A DNA stretch of 64,000 nt from Takifugu bimaculatus (lineage: Eukaryota > Chordata > Actinopteri > Tetraodontiformes > Tetraodontidae): positions 7,075,851-7,139,850 of the forward strand of contig CP034985.2 in the NCBI GenBank assembly GCA_004026145.2, given 5' to 3'. How positions within the stretch are numbered: position 1 is the stretch's first letter; the number at the start of each line of letters is the position of its first letter. Shown here piece after piece: positions 27,257 to 38,200 of this stretch. Under the pieces are notes generated by a model, which searched no databases, was not told where the DNA came from, and saw nothing but the letters and a program-made list of their open reading frames with translations. A program made the translations under genes and the position numbers.

Positions 27257-29919
27257 ATGAGCGGGTGTCGTATTTTCATCGGCCGGCTGAGCCCCACAGC
27301 CAGAGAGAAGGATGTGGAGAGATTCTTCAAAGGCTACGGCCGCATCAGAGACATCGACCTCAAGAAAGGCTTTGGCTTTGTGGTGAGTCGCCTCCATGCA
27401 CAAGAACATCCATACTCTTCATACCTGGTGGGAATAGTCCTGCTTTTGTTATTTGAACGACGTTCATAATTAGACGATGGGATCTGTATTGTAGTATTAA
27501 AGATTGCTGCATTTTGGGTTTGCTAATTAAAGATTTCACTGTCTCCGTCTTGGTTTTAGGAGTTTGATGACCCGAGAGATGCTGAGGATGCAGTTTATGA
27601 GCTTGATGGAAAGGAGTTGTGTAATGAAAGGTGACCTTTCTATACTAGCACGCTATATTTAGAGTGATGGGAATAATCGAGGCCTTTACTCTGCCCTTGT
27701 TCTCACTGACTGGCAACTAATTAAAAAGTTGTTATAATTTTAGGGTGACCATTGAGCACGCCCGTGTACGTCTGCGGGGTGGCCGTGGCAGAAGGCCTGG
27801 CGGGGGGCGCTTCTCAGATCGATATGGTCGAGGATCACAGAGCAGTCGGAGGTAAAGAAAAAAGGAAACATTTCAAGAAGTCTTGGTACTTGCCATCAGT
27901 TGCTATCAAGCAGTGATCAGTCCTAGAATAAAGATTTAATCATCTCTACGTTTTTCTGTCTTTTTCAGTCGCAATCCTCCTCCGGTGCGCACGGAAAATC
28001 GGCTCATTGTGGAGAACTTGTCCTCTCGCGTCAGCTGGCAGGTCATTATTACCACATGTTTCTTTAAACATAATAGGCCTCAAAATATTGCAGAACTGTA
28101 AAACTTAAATTGTTAAAATGATGCTACAATTCAACTAATGATTTAAGTAAGTTATAATTCTTTTGTATTGTTACAAGTCAGCATTTGTTCTGCTCTCATG
28201 AAAGTTTATGCAAGTAATGATAAGATCAAAGAGCAAAAACATCAAAGCCAGATAATTGTTCATTTTTTTCTAAATTTTAACCAATTCTCCACCCCTTTAT
28301 TTGCCAGCCTGACTGTTGTGTCATGTGGAAGAGCTCGCTTATGGTGGCGTTAACCCCTTCTGGGTCCCTGTGTCTGGGTTGAGCCTGTGCTGTCAGCCAG
28401 TCTGTCCTACTCCTAGTTGATGCCTGCTGGTCATGTGAGCGCTCGTGCCACAGTTGTGGTGCTGGTGGCCTCGACGTTCGCTCACAAATCGCCTGTCATG
28501 AGGCTGAGCTCGAGAGAGGAAACAGTGTTGGCAGAGTGAAAGGAAAGAGCGAGTCGATGGTGGTGGCGTATTGATCGATGGTTCGTTAATTTGAGGGGCT
28601 TCGGTCGATCGATATCTCCCTCTCCCTTACCCCTACTGGTGTCATCGTGAGAGAGATGATGTGAATTCCCACCAGGTGCCCGTGGATAGAATCTGCTGTT
28701 ATCCCAGGGTTTCACTCTCAGGTAGTAGTTTCCTCTCTTCCACCCTGTTCACTCTCTTTACTGAGGTGGGGTGCCGAGACAGGGGCGATGCCGGCACGGA
28801 GCCCCTTGATTATCAAAAATGGGGCTCTCTGTGCTAATTGCTGCCCATGCGGCACCACTGCAGTTCAGTTTATGCAGGTGGTCTTAATTTTTCTTTAGCT
28901 GCAATGAGGACAGGATCCAAGAACCTCAAATCTGGAAGACACAAGTCTATTAACTAAGTGCGAGTCCAAAATGGTCGCGCACCAGACCTTCACGCACGCA
29001 CCTCATCATCTATTTGAACAACTTGGTTGACCAAACTGTATCTGAGTTTCTTGGACTCCTCCTCATCATTAGCAGGAACCTGTAGTCTTCTCAAAAATTG
29101 ATTTTTCTCTGTATCATTCCTGTGTTTTTGTCAGCCTGTACCAATGTCATGAGTTGATTAAAGTTTGCGTGTGTAGGACCTGAAGGACTTCATGAGACAA
29201 GCTGGAGAGGTGACATTTGCAGACGCACATCGACCAAAACTTAATGAAGGGTGAGGAGATCATCTCCGTCTGTGTCAATCAGCAGAAATGCAAGCGAAGG
29301 CTAAAAACTCTCATTTTGAATCTGTGTTTTCCAGGGTTGTTGAATTTGCATCTTACAGTGATCTGAAAAATGCTCTTGAGAAATTGTCAGGAAAAGAAAT
29401 GAATGGCAGGAAAATCAAACTTATTGAGGCAGCAAAGAAGCGGTGAGTGTTGTCTAACATTTGCTCAAGTGTAAAAACACATTATTCTGCATTCTGATGG
29501 AGGGAAAGCTCCTGTCCCAGCAGACAAAAGGTGACCTTCCTCTTTTTTTTAGGTCTAGGAGCCGTTCCCGTTCTGACAGCTCCTCCCGTTCCCGATCCCG
29601 TTCCCGATCCCGTTCCCATTCCCGTTCCCGCTCTCGATCTCGTGGGCGCTCTCGTTCTCGATCCCTGAGACGTTCTCGTAGCCCTTCCAAGGTTCACTCC
29701 CGCTCCCGTTCCCGCTCCCGCTCCCGTTCCCGTTCCCGCTCCCGTTCCCACTTGCGCTCACGGAGCCGCTCCCCTGCTGGCGGGGCTTCTTCTCCACCTA
29801 CCAAATCAAATGAGCATGTAAAACCATTCAAAACCAGCAAGTCGTCCACTCCGGTTTCCCCGCTGCCAGCCCAGAGAGCGTCCCGCTCCCGTTCCCCCTC
29901 CACTGACAGCCAGCGCTAA
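27257..29919 (+). CDS. srsf5: Serine/arginine-rich splicing factor 5 (SRp40)
   Basis: Nuclear SR protein that binds exonic enhancers and promotes splice-site use. Coding exons: 27257-27382, 27560-27630, 27744-27851, 27969-28041, 29177-29250, 29335-29442, 29553-29919, all in phase, giving 308 residues (human about 272, the excess mostly RS domain). RRM1 starts MSGCRIFIGRL with RNP1-like GFGFVEF. A Gly/Arg hinge follows, then a pseudo-RRM with the SR-family signature SWQDLKD (about 124-130) split by the exon 5/6 border. The last exon is an RS domain of long Arg-Ser runs, then a Pro/Ser tail ending in TDSQR. MSGCR start and ERFFKGYGRIRDIDL distinguish SRSF5 from SRSF6 and SRSF4. The ATG lies 23 nt after a tttcgcag acceptor at 27233, so at least one upstream non-coding exon exists. 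Which fish paralogue (a or b) cannot be told. Confidence 0.95.
28042..29176 (+). other. srsf5: srsf5 long intron with weak donor
   Basis: At 1.1 kb this is by far the longest srsf5 intron (others are 84-177 bp). It splits SWQ|DLKD of the second RRM. The donor is gtcatt, a poor match to gtragt, while the acceptor is tgtgtag. SR genes commonly autoregulate by retaining this kind of intron or including a stop-containing exon; that applies here only by inference. Purine-rich GA stretches at about 28500-28560 are plausible SR binding sites. No extended coding frame is present. Confidence 0.5.
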
Positions 29920-30668
29920 AGCCTGGGTTTTAGTACAGTCAAATTTCGGCAGAACTTCTGGTTGCTTCGCAGAAACTTGGTTCCTGCTGGGGTGGATGTT
30001 GCGAGTTCCCCAATATTCCTTCCCAACTGCTTTTCAATGATGGCTATTTTCTTCAGTAGTAAAGGTTACATGTCTGAGATGTTTCCACTTGGTGTTTCAT
30101 CTTTAAGTCATCCAGCTGCAGGGTTTGGGTTTTTTTTGTTTTTCTATTTTTTATTGTCTAGTCATCGTCTTTTTCCCCAAGTCCTGTGAAGTATTTTTGT
30201 GTGTTTATGGCACATAAACTTCATAATGTCCGTCCTAACACCTGATTAGGACCCCTGGCTCGTTGGGAGACTGTTTAAATGTTTTGTCATCAAGGGATTT
30301 TTTTCCCCCTGTGATATTTGTAATTTGTACATAGTACAGTTTGTGATATTTAGCCTTAAATGCTTGTATGTTTAAAAAATGTTGATGCCATCATCATCAT
30401 TGTAAAGACTACTGTACAGATGGATAGACTGCTCACGAAGGCCTAGGGTGATTTTACTTTTATAGGTTATTTTCATGTGAACTTTTTGGTGAAGGTGATG
30501 ATCTGTTCTATTGACTGTATGGACTTCATTTTATTCTGATTTATTGACTTGTGCATCATCACCCCCTGACCCCAGTTGGTAATTCGTTTGGAAAATGGAA
30601 CTTTTGTACGTAAGTATTTTATTTGGGTGTATAAGCAAGGACATGTTTTTGTGTAGGAAGATGGGAAC

Positions 30669-30674
30669 AATAAA
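30669..30674 (+). terminator. srsf5: Poly(A) signal of srsf5
   Basis: AATAAA about 750 nt after the srsf5 stop codon, followed within 60 nt by a G/T-rich stretch with a run of Gs. The 3' UTR in between has no competing gene. Confidence 0.7.
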
Positions 30675-31597
30675 ATGATTAAAAGAAACAAGACAATGCT
30701 CACTTTATTGGGGGGGGGGGGTAGCAAGTGCTTTATCAAGAGAAACGGCAGCTTTTATTGTGCACGTGTTTATATTCGTTAGCCATGTGACTCTTTATTC
30801 ATCTCTCCCCAGAAGGGCTTGTATATCTCAACATGTTTGTTTGTGCTTGCTTGTCCAAGTGTTTTGGAATTACACTTAAAAACCTCCTCAATTTAAACCT
30901 ATAAACTATAAAAAGCACATGGACAGAGCAGTCCTCTGCTGATTATAATTTCCTGAAACAATCAGTTCATAACCTTTTGTGTTATTTTGTTAACAAGCTG
31001 CCGCTCTCACCTGCCACTTTTTTTAAGGATGTCAAATAGATAATTTATGTAAAGTGGTATTACAACGTATGTGGCACCAGCAGATCTACTGGATCGGGAC
31101 TACGCACATAGGAACTAATTTTCCTTTCGGGCGCTCCACCCGGAAGATAAACACTGTTGGACCGCTAAACCGGCTGCAGAATCGTCTGAGCCACCGATAA
31201 GATTTCCCTCTTTAGAGATGTTTGTCTGTAAGATTACCTATGATTCTCACTTCATCTTTGGGAAATTAAAAAAAAATCCGAATTCGACTGATCGCAATGA
31301 TATACCGCATCGGAATGTGTAGGGTCGTTAAGCAAAGGAAAATTATTGGCTGTTTCCTTGGCTAAAATTCCACCCCGCTTACGACGCTTTTTATGTGAAT
31401 TCCGGTCTTGATTAAAACAAATAATTGTTAGGTAGTATAGGTGTGTGGTTTTCTTTTTAATGGAGTGACTGCACTGCTTGTTAGTCAAATTTTCTAGATA
31501 GATTAAACAGCAGAACAATTGTATATCCTTTCCGTTTCGTACGTCCATACTTAATTACTGTTAAGTCCGATATCCCTCGACCAACAGGGCAGTTAAA

Positions 31598-31671
31598 AGG
31601 CACTGCTGGGATTCGAACCCAGGATCTCCTGTTTACTAGACAGGCGCTTTAACCAACTTAGCCACAGCGCC
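31598..31671 (-). tRNA. tRNA-Thr (anticodon AGT)
   Basis: A 74-nt tRNA read on the minus strand. The acceptor stem pairs GGCGCTG with CAGTGCC (one G-U) and the discriminator is T. The anticodon stem CCTGT/ACAGG encloses the loop CTAGTAA, anticodon AGT at 31637-31635. The B box GGTTCGAATCC is perfect. The A box is TGGCTAAGTTGG. The downstream T run at 31598-31595 is a Pol III terminator that begins at the discriminator base. It is nearly identical to vertebrate tRNA-Thr-AGT, has no intron, and stands alone in the srsf5-max interval. Confidence 0.97.
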
Positions 31672-32360
31672 GCGCTTCGACGCAAAAAGGGGGGCAATAA
31701 AGCACAACTCTTATATTAGGTGGGCGAAAGACCATTATTTCTGAATGATTTTTTAAAAAAAATAAATAAACAACAAGACTTGTTTGGCTGCATTACAGTG
31801 CTTATATGCCGTCCATACTGGATTACTGGATACAACATTTAGCATGTTGTATAAAATAATGAGCTGTAGTCCTTTAGCTTGTCAGCTGTTGTTCAAATGC
31901 GAAACCTTTAAACTCCTTCCACAACATACAGGCTACTGTATATGGCTACTGTAATAAAGATGTATGCAAATTGTGCGAAGGGCAACTTGGATAGGTAATA
32001 TTGTAGCCTATGTGCAACAATATCTATGTGTATATGTCGTCAGTGGTGTAGGTCTGCAGGTGCTTTTCCATTTGGTTTGGTAAGCATGTACGTGTCCTGT
32101 GTCTTGTCATTTTCAGACTCAGCATAGAGGAGCAGATTTTCCTATCAGGATGGTGGTGCCATGACTCCTTGGCTTCCAAGCAAAAGACCACTGTTGAGAC
32201 CACCACAGCAAATCTGGCCTTTTTACTGACCATCTGCTCATTCTGCTTTAGAGGCACCCACCATAGTTTGTGGCATCAAATGTGTGCATGGATGTGTACA
32301 TTAAATGGAAAATTATGATCTTTTGCTTTAACAAAAGCTTCCAAATTTGAGGCTCAGCTA

Positions 32361-32400
32361 AAATAATAATAATAATCATCATCATCATCATCATCATCAC
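32361..32400 (+). repeat. (AAT)n-(ATC)n tract
   Basis: A trinucleotide array that changes from AAT units to ATC units, in the srsf5-max interval. Confidence 0.85.
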
Positions 32401-34811
32401 ACTAATAAAACATCACACAAGTCAGTACCTTCTTATATCTTTATCACTACAGTTTATGATCTGGTTTTTATTCAAAGAGCACCTGACAATCATGTCAACC
32501 CATAGAGGTCCACCAACTCTACAAAGATAACTTATGAAAGCTAACATCTCTTTTCAATACTCAATAAATAACTTTTGTTTGTTTGTTGTTGTTGTTGGGG
32601 GGGGGGCTTTAAATCAAACAAACAACAAGTGCAAACAGAGCTTACAATATTTCTGACCAAGGCTAAACAATAAGATGCTGAAAACTACACCCAAGTTTCT
32701 TGGACAGAATCAATCAGCCTCAGTTTGGTGAGATAAGTGTCTTGGCCTGTGGGTCAGTGTTCATTCTACTCTTTGGTCTCGTTCTCGTGAGTCATGTCCC
32801 AGGTGGGAGATGAAGGTTGCTGCAGCACTTATGCGCCATCTAGTGATCAGAAGATCTCAGCAGGCTATCAGATGGCAGGAGAACTCAGAGAACCCTCATC
32901 TCCAGTGTGTCAGCTCAAGCCTAAATATATTGTTGAGAATTTAAAAAAAACAAACAAATAAAACTATGCACTTATAAGGATGTGTGCATTTTTGCAGTTT
33001 CGGGAGACGCTGACGTGGGTTTTCAAAACATGACAAATATAGAAATGCAATTATTGTAAAATGAAGAAATTGTCTACATTTTTCAGTACATCAGAATGGC
33101 GTCACCAATGCACTGCTGCTCCATATGGAGTTTATCTGTTAACTTTGGCCATGTCTATGTATTTAAAAAGTCCGTAAGTGGATGTTTGTGCCACTGCTAT
33201 TTGCAGATGTTCTTAATAAAATCCAGTTGTTGAACTGAAAGCAAATTTCTGCTGAATGTGCAGCGAATATGCAACAAATATTATTCAATATCAATCCAAA
33301 GGCATTTTTGAACTATTATTACAGAAAAACTGTGCATCATTTATATTGTTAATGAATACTGTGTATATAGTATGAATTATCTAATATGTTAATCAGTGCT
33401 GCGTTTCACGTAAAATGCCTCTTTTATAAGATATATGCTTCATATCTTTACTCTTCTTTCAGTGACAATGACTGCATGAGAAACAAGTGCGTTCAAGCTT
33501 CAGCAAAGGGAGACACACCGATCTAACCTTAATCTGATACTATAGCTCTATACCCCTCTCCCTCCCTTTCATAAGTCTTCCACGGATTACAATAGCAGGA
33601 GCAAAGTGTAGTCCAGTTTAGTCTGCAATATGCTGGAGGGGGACAAAAGGAGGGCATTTTAATGGTTTAACAAGCCCGTCCAGTGAGGACATGGGGGAGG
33701 GGAGGGAGGCTCGGCCCGGACTGATCAACCTTTCCAGCCGTAATTACAGTGCAGTGCTTCAAATACCTAAATTTTTTTTTTTACTGCCTTTTTCCATCCT
33801 TTAGTCATAGCCCAGTTATTCAGTGTCTGAGCTCCCTGAAGCCAGATAATTATGGTGAAGAAATGGTGTTAAACACTTCATAAGTCAGGTCAGAAGGGGT
33901 GGGGATGGACTTAAGGGTGTGGCAAGAAGGCGGATGACAAATACAAAATCCCCTTTCAGTTCATCTATCCCTCACAATGTTTTATTTGTTTTTTTTGCAA
34001 CAATACAGGGATTATTTCAATGTGGACGTCATGAGCAGTGTAGTTTGACACTTTCTCACTGTCGCCCATGAAGTCAGAAGGGCTTTATATGCGGTGGATG
34101 TATTATTAAAGTCACTGCTTTAGTATGCTCTCATCTTTTACAAAGGTTATTATTTTACACACAAAGATTCTTGGACCCTTTTTGGCCCCGACACTGCACT
34201 GCAGTGCACTTTTATTGAACAAAATAGATGAAAGAAAACTCAATGGCAGGGGTACTTGAAAAGAATGCGAATGGAGATCAGTAAGGAAGTGGGGGTCTTG
34301 TACAATCAAGGTCGGTATATGTCCAAGGGTGTCTGTCTGCAGGGAAGATAATGGAGGGCAGGGTGTCGCCTGCAGCTGCTGTGGCCCCTTGACCTGCTGG
34401 GGAAAGGATGAGGTTACTCCATGCTTGTTTTTGTGCACACTTACTAACCCACTGTGTCAGTTCAATATAATCCACACTGTAAGCTTCTTATCTTCAGTCC
34501 AATTTTGTGGAAAAGGAAGCACCAGAGCAGATTATTTGCAATTTGTCCTTAGATCAGCCCCCAATGTTAGCTACCCTCACTAGATCTAGAGTTATTATTT
34601 TCAATGAGCATTTAATAAAAGGCAGATATAATGATTTCTTTGGAGTAGTATACATAATCAAAATATAGCTCATAATTCATTAAGTAATAACTGCATCTGT
34701 TACGGCTTGGTCACTGTGGACAGAGTTTACCTTTCTTTGGATGTATCTTTAAAATCCACGTGTCTCACCCCTGACTCTCCCTGAAGTCCCTGACATCTAA
34801 ATATGATTCCG

Positions 34812-35280
34812 ACTACGATTCCCACAATGCTTTTAAAGCAGAAAGACGGTATGACGTATCAATTGAACCGAAATGACCCTTGGGTATTGTAGTTTTAATA
34901 TAAAGACTTAGCGTTTTCTTAGTAATATCGACAATGTTTATGGCGTAATTTATGATCAACAACACGAAAGTGAGGTTCAATTTTTTGTTCCCGTGTTTGA
35001 ATCCATTTTTACATTAATATCGTGAGTGCATTTTAGGAGAGGTAGTTATCAAGCCTACAATTCCCAGGCACCACTGTTTTATTGCGCATGCGCAAAGAGC
35101 AGCGGTAACCGTGCTTGTGCGGTGGAGTCACGTGGAGACTGTAGAGTACTACTCTTCGGTCCTCTCCAAACAGACTGTGAGCATTTAGCAATCTGTCTGT
35201 CTGGGCGCCGCTTGGTGCTAAACTGATTCATGTTGTTTTTGAGTCAACTGTCCCTTTAAATAAGACTACTTTGTCGAAGA
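34812..35280 (+). promoter_or_regulatory. max: max promoter and 5' UTR region
   Basis: The 470 bp before the max start codon hold ACTACGATTCCCACAATGC at 34812-34830, a reverse-strand copy (ACTACAATACCC) at 34893-34875, and CCTACAATTCCCAGGCACC at 35054-35072. All resemble the ZNF143/Staf SBS motif. TTGCGCATGCGCAA at 35082-35095 is a perfect NRF1 palindrome, and CACGTG at 35129-35134 is an E-box. There is no TATA box at a convincing place, as expected for a housekeeping promoter. Motifs are seen; binding is inferred. Confidence 0.75.
35230..35259 (+). other. Short upstream ORF in the max leader
   Basis: An ATG 51 nt before the max start opens a nine-codon frame (MLFLSQLSL, stop TAA) that ends before the main ATG. 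If the transcript starts upstream of it, this could lower max translation. The context (attcATGt) is weak. Confidence 0.4.
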
Positions 35281-38200
35281 ATGAGCGATAACGATGATAT
35301 CGAAGTCGATAGTGACGTGAGTATCACATTTCCATATGCTTGATGTTGTTATTTTGGCTGTTGGCGATTTAGCTCAACTAGCGCCCCAGTTAGCGTTAGC
35401 TATCGAAACCAATAAGCTGGCCACTTGTGCTTTTCTGTTTCTTCTGACTATTCTTATCGGGATTCCTGCTAATTTTTTTGAAAGGGCTTCAACATATTAT
35501 ATCACAGAATTTCGCTAACCTGTCAGATTTGACTTATTTTTTCCTGACCCTCAAGAAACGGTGAGGTTTGCGAAAGACTTATGGCCACAATTGTACTTTT
35601 TGTTCTGTTTCTTTGCAGGAAGACTCACCGAGATACAACTGTTTGGTGCGTAATGCTGGGGTATTTTGTCCAATGTCGAGAAACGATGCACCGCCGTTGC
35701 ACAGTTGGTTCATTCAGCACATGAGGCTTATCAGTTTGGCGTTGACACGATTTGCAACGTTAGATCACTCCGGCTTACTGCCATAGTGAAATGAAACGCG
35801 AGGCTTCTATTTTCCGCTTAGTGGGGCGATTCTGTTAATGTTTTAAATGGGCTTAAGTCGCTGCACAACTGCGTCTTTTCCCGGAGCATTGGAACAGCTT
35901 GTGGGCATCAGCGTTCGCGGTGCATTTGCAGGGTTTCCCCTCGTATGTTCGTGGCCATAGGGAGATGGTAACACGGCGGCTATATTTAGACCAGTACTTT
36001 ATCCCCGCGCGTTTCTTCGCGCGATGTGCACGTTTGTGATCGGTTCGAGGCGTTCTGCCGCTCGGCGACGATCGAACCGGTGGCTTCGGATGGTTTTCCC
36101 CCGAGCCGGTCGCTTGGCACGACGGGGGTTCCGCTCCCTGCCGGCTCTGCACGCCCCGCATCTAGGTCATCCGGTGAAAGAGAAGCCGTTCACTTTTTCG
36201 CCGCAATCGTGATGATGCGGAAGAAACGAGGCTGTTGCATGTTCGGAGGAGCCGCGCCTGTCTCGGACGAGCCTCCCTGACAGGAAGGGCTGCCGCGGGA
36301 TGTTTTCCTGTATTGAAGCCAATGATTAGGAGACAGCTCCTCTCTGCAGGCCACTGAAGGACCGGCAGCCTCAATAAATGACGTATAGCTGCATCGCATA
36401 TCAGCCAGAAAAAACCAGCCCGCACGACATGCGTGATGCTCGACATACCCGACAGTGTCTCGACGGAGGACGAGTCATTTTGATGCTATCTAGCATGAGG
36501 GCACGGTTGCAACATAACCTGATGTAGGTCCTGCCTTTACCCATTACGAAAGATTGCATAAGGTGCGGGGGGGTCCTGTGTGTTTCCTATCTGGATCAGA
36601 CACATCCATCTGGACGTTTTCCCTATCAATGTCATCTTAAATTGGTCATATGGGGCTGATTTCTCCTCTGTTGATCTTTACGCTTACTTAATATGCCTCC
36701 CAGAGGCTCTGCTGGGTTCTCTTGATACTGTAAATTTTCATTCACCACCTTATCTTTGGAAGTGCAGGTTTGTTTTTATTTAATTCTGGTTCCCAGGAAG
36801 TGAGTGGCCTCTGTCAGGTGGTCCAAGTGTCACCTGGGATGGTTCTATCACGGGGACAGAAGTGATAAAAATACAGTTGTCAGGCTCTGGTTGACTGAGA
36901 GATGGCGGTTGAGGGCGGGAGGTGGGGAGAATGAGATGACAGGAGAGGGAACGCTCGGGAACGCTCCTGGATTTATTGCCAGGTTATGGCAGTCTTGGCC
37001 GTCGGTCTGGCCCCTCCCCTCGCTGATCACACAGTAGTCGTGATCACGTCAACGCCTGCATCCAACTGGGACTCGTCACCAGAGAAGAATGTGGTTATGC
37101 GTCCTCTACATTTAGAAATGTAATTAATGTTCCCACCTTGAGTAGTTTGTTTTTCCTGTATGACGAAGATCAGTACTGATTATTCACCACTCGTGTGATT
37201 GTGCTAAATAGAATCATGGAAACAGTCGTTTTACATTCACTAATAGCCTTCCTGCCGCTGCGCTGCTAGGATTTACCTTTACACCATGTAATATTTATAT
37301 TGGGTGAATAATTGGCTGTCTCAGTTGCGATTGTGAATTTGCACAAATATGATCAACCCTGTGTTTATTGACACGAACACGCACACAATCGCTGCAAAAC
37401 ACGCGTTTTCAGGTTCCAGATTTCTTTTTCTAGAGGTGCCTGTTAGCTTCCAAAATGGGAAACGCATGTTTTTAAATACTGGTGTTGGCAACGTGGACCT
37501 TAAAATCTGTCCTGTCAGTGTTTAAACACATGATGTATGAACCCTTGTGCTGGAGGTCAGACTTTATTTAGGTGTTTATACGACAGGCGTGCGCCTTTAT
37601 TATGCGTCAACCGGCTTCCCATTTACTGTAGCGAGACGTCTCACTGGTTGGTGCACATGCCATCCAGTCCAGTCACGTGTGGGTTTACGCCAGTCGTGAG
37701 GGAGGGAGTGGACTGGTATTATGCATCATATCAGGAGTCATGTGGTCAGGATGGATTCCCTGGGATGGTTTATAGCTTTGGAGCACCGCCGCACAGGAAC
37801 AGCTGTTGGTGTTGGAGCTTATATGATAATATAGATCTTTAGTCCGGTGCCTGTGACAGAGTTGTTATTAGAGACGCTGCTTGGATTTGGTTCATCAAGC
37901 GGCCCGTCGAACACCTCTGACGCCTGTTAGAACCTGTGTTGCGATCTGGGCGCAACGTGAGTCAGAAACCCAGTCGGTGACTTGTGCCTCCCGAGCGTCC
38001 GAGGCCTTGTCAAACACCGCTGATATTTCCGTCATGCATTATATGAAGGGTGACGATCAGCTGAGCTGTGGGGCTCTGCCTCCATTGGCTGCTGGACTTA
38101 ATGTTCCAGCCTGGCGACGGCGTGGATTAGCCCAGAATCACGTGTGATTGGAGGCTGGAGTAGTTTGGCCTAAAAACAGGTCGGACGACTGCAAGGAAAC

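Larger units (their letters stand above)
30700..34811. other. Intergenic, srsf5 to max
   Basis: About 4 kb whose only gene is tRNA-Thr. It also holds the trinucleotide tract and a G run near 32597-32606. The stretch 33560-34480 has GC-richer blocks of unknown meaning. No protein gene supported. Confidence 0.55.

Noticed and set aside
29454..29903. Minus-strand frames across the RS-domain exon
   Set aside because: They mirror the Arg-Ser repeat codons of srsf5 and have no independent signal.
36024..36446. Several overlapping frames of 60-100 codons
   Set aside because: CpG-rich start of max intron 2; no recognisable domain, and all frames overlap on both strands.
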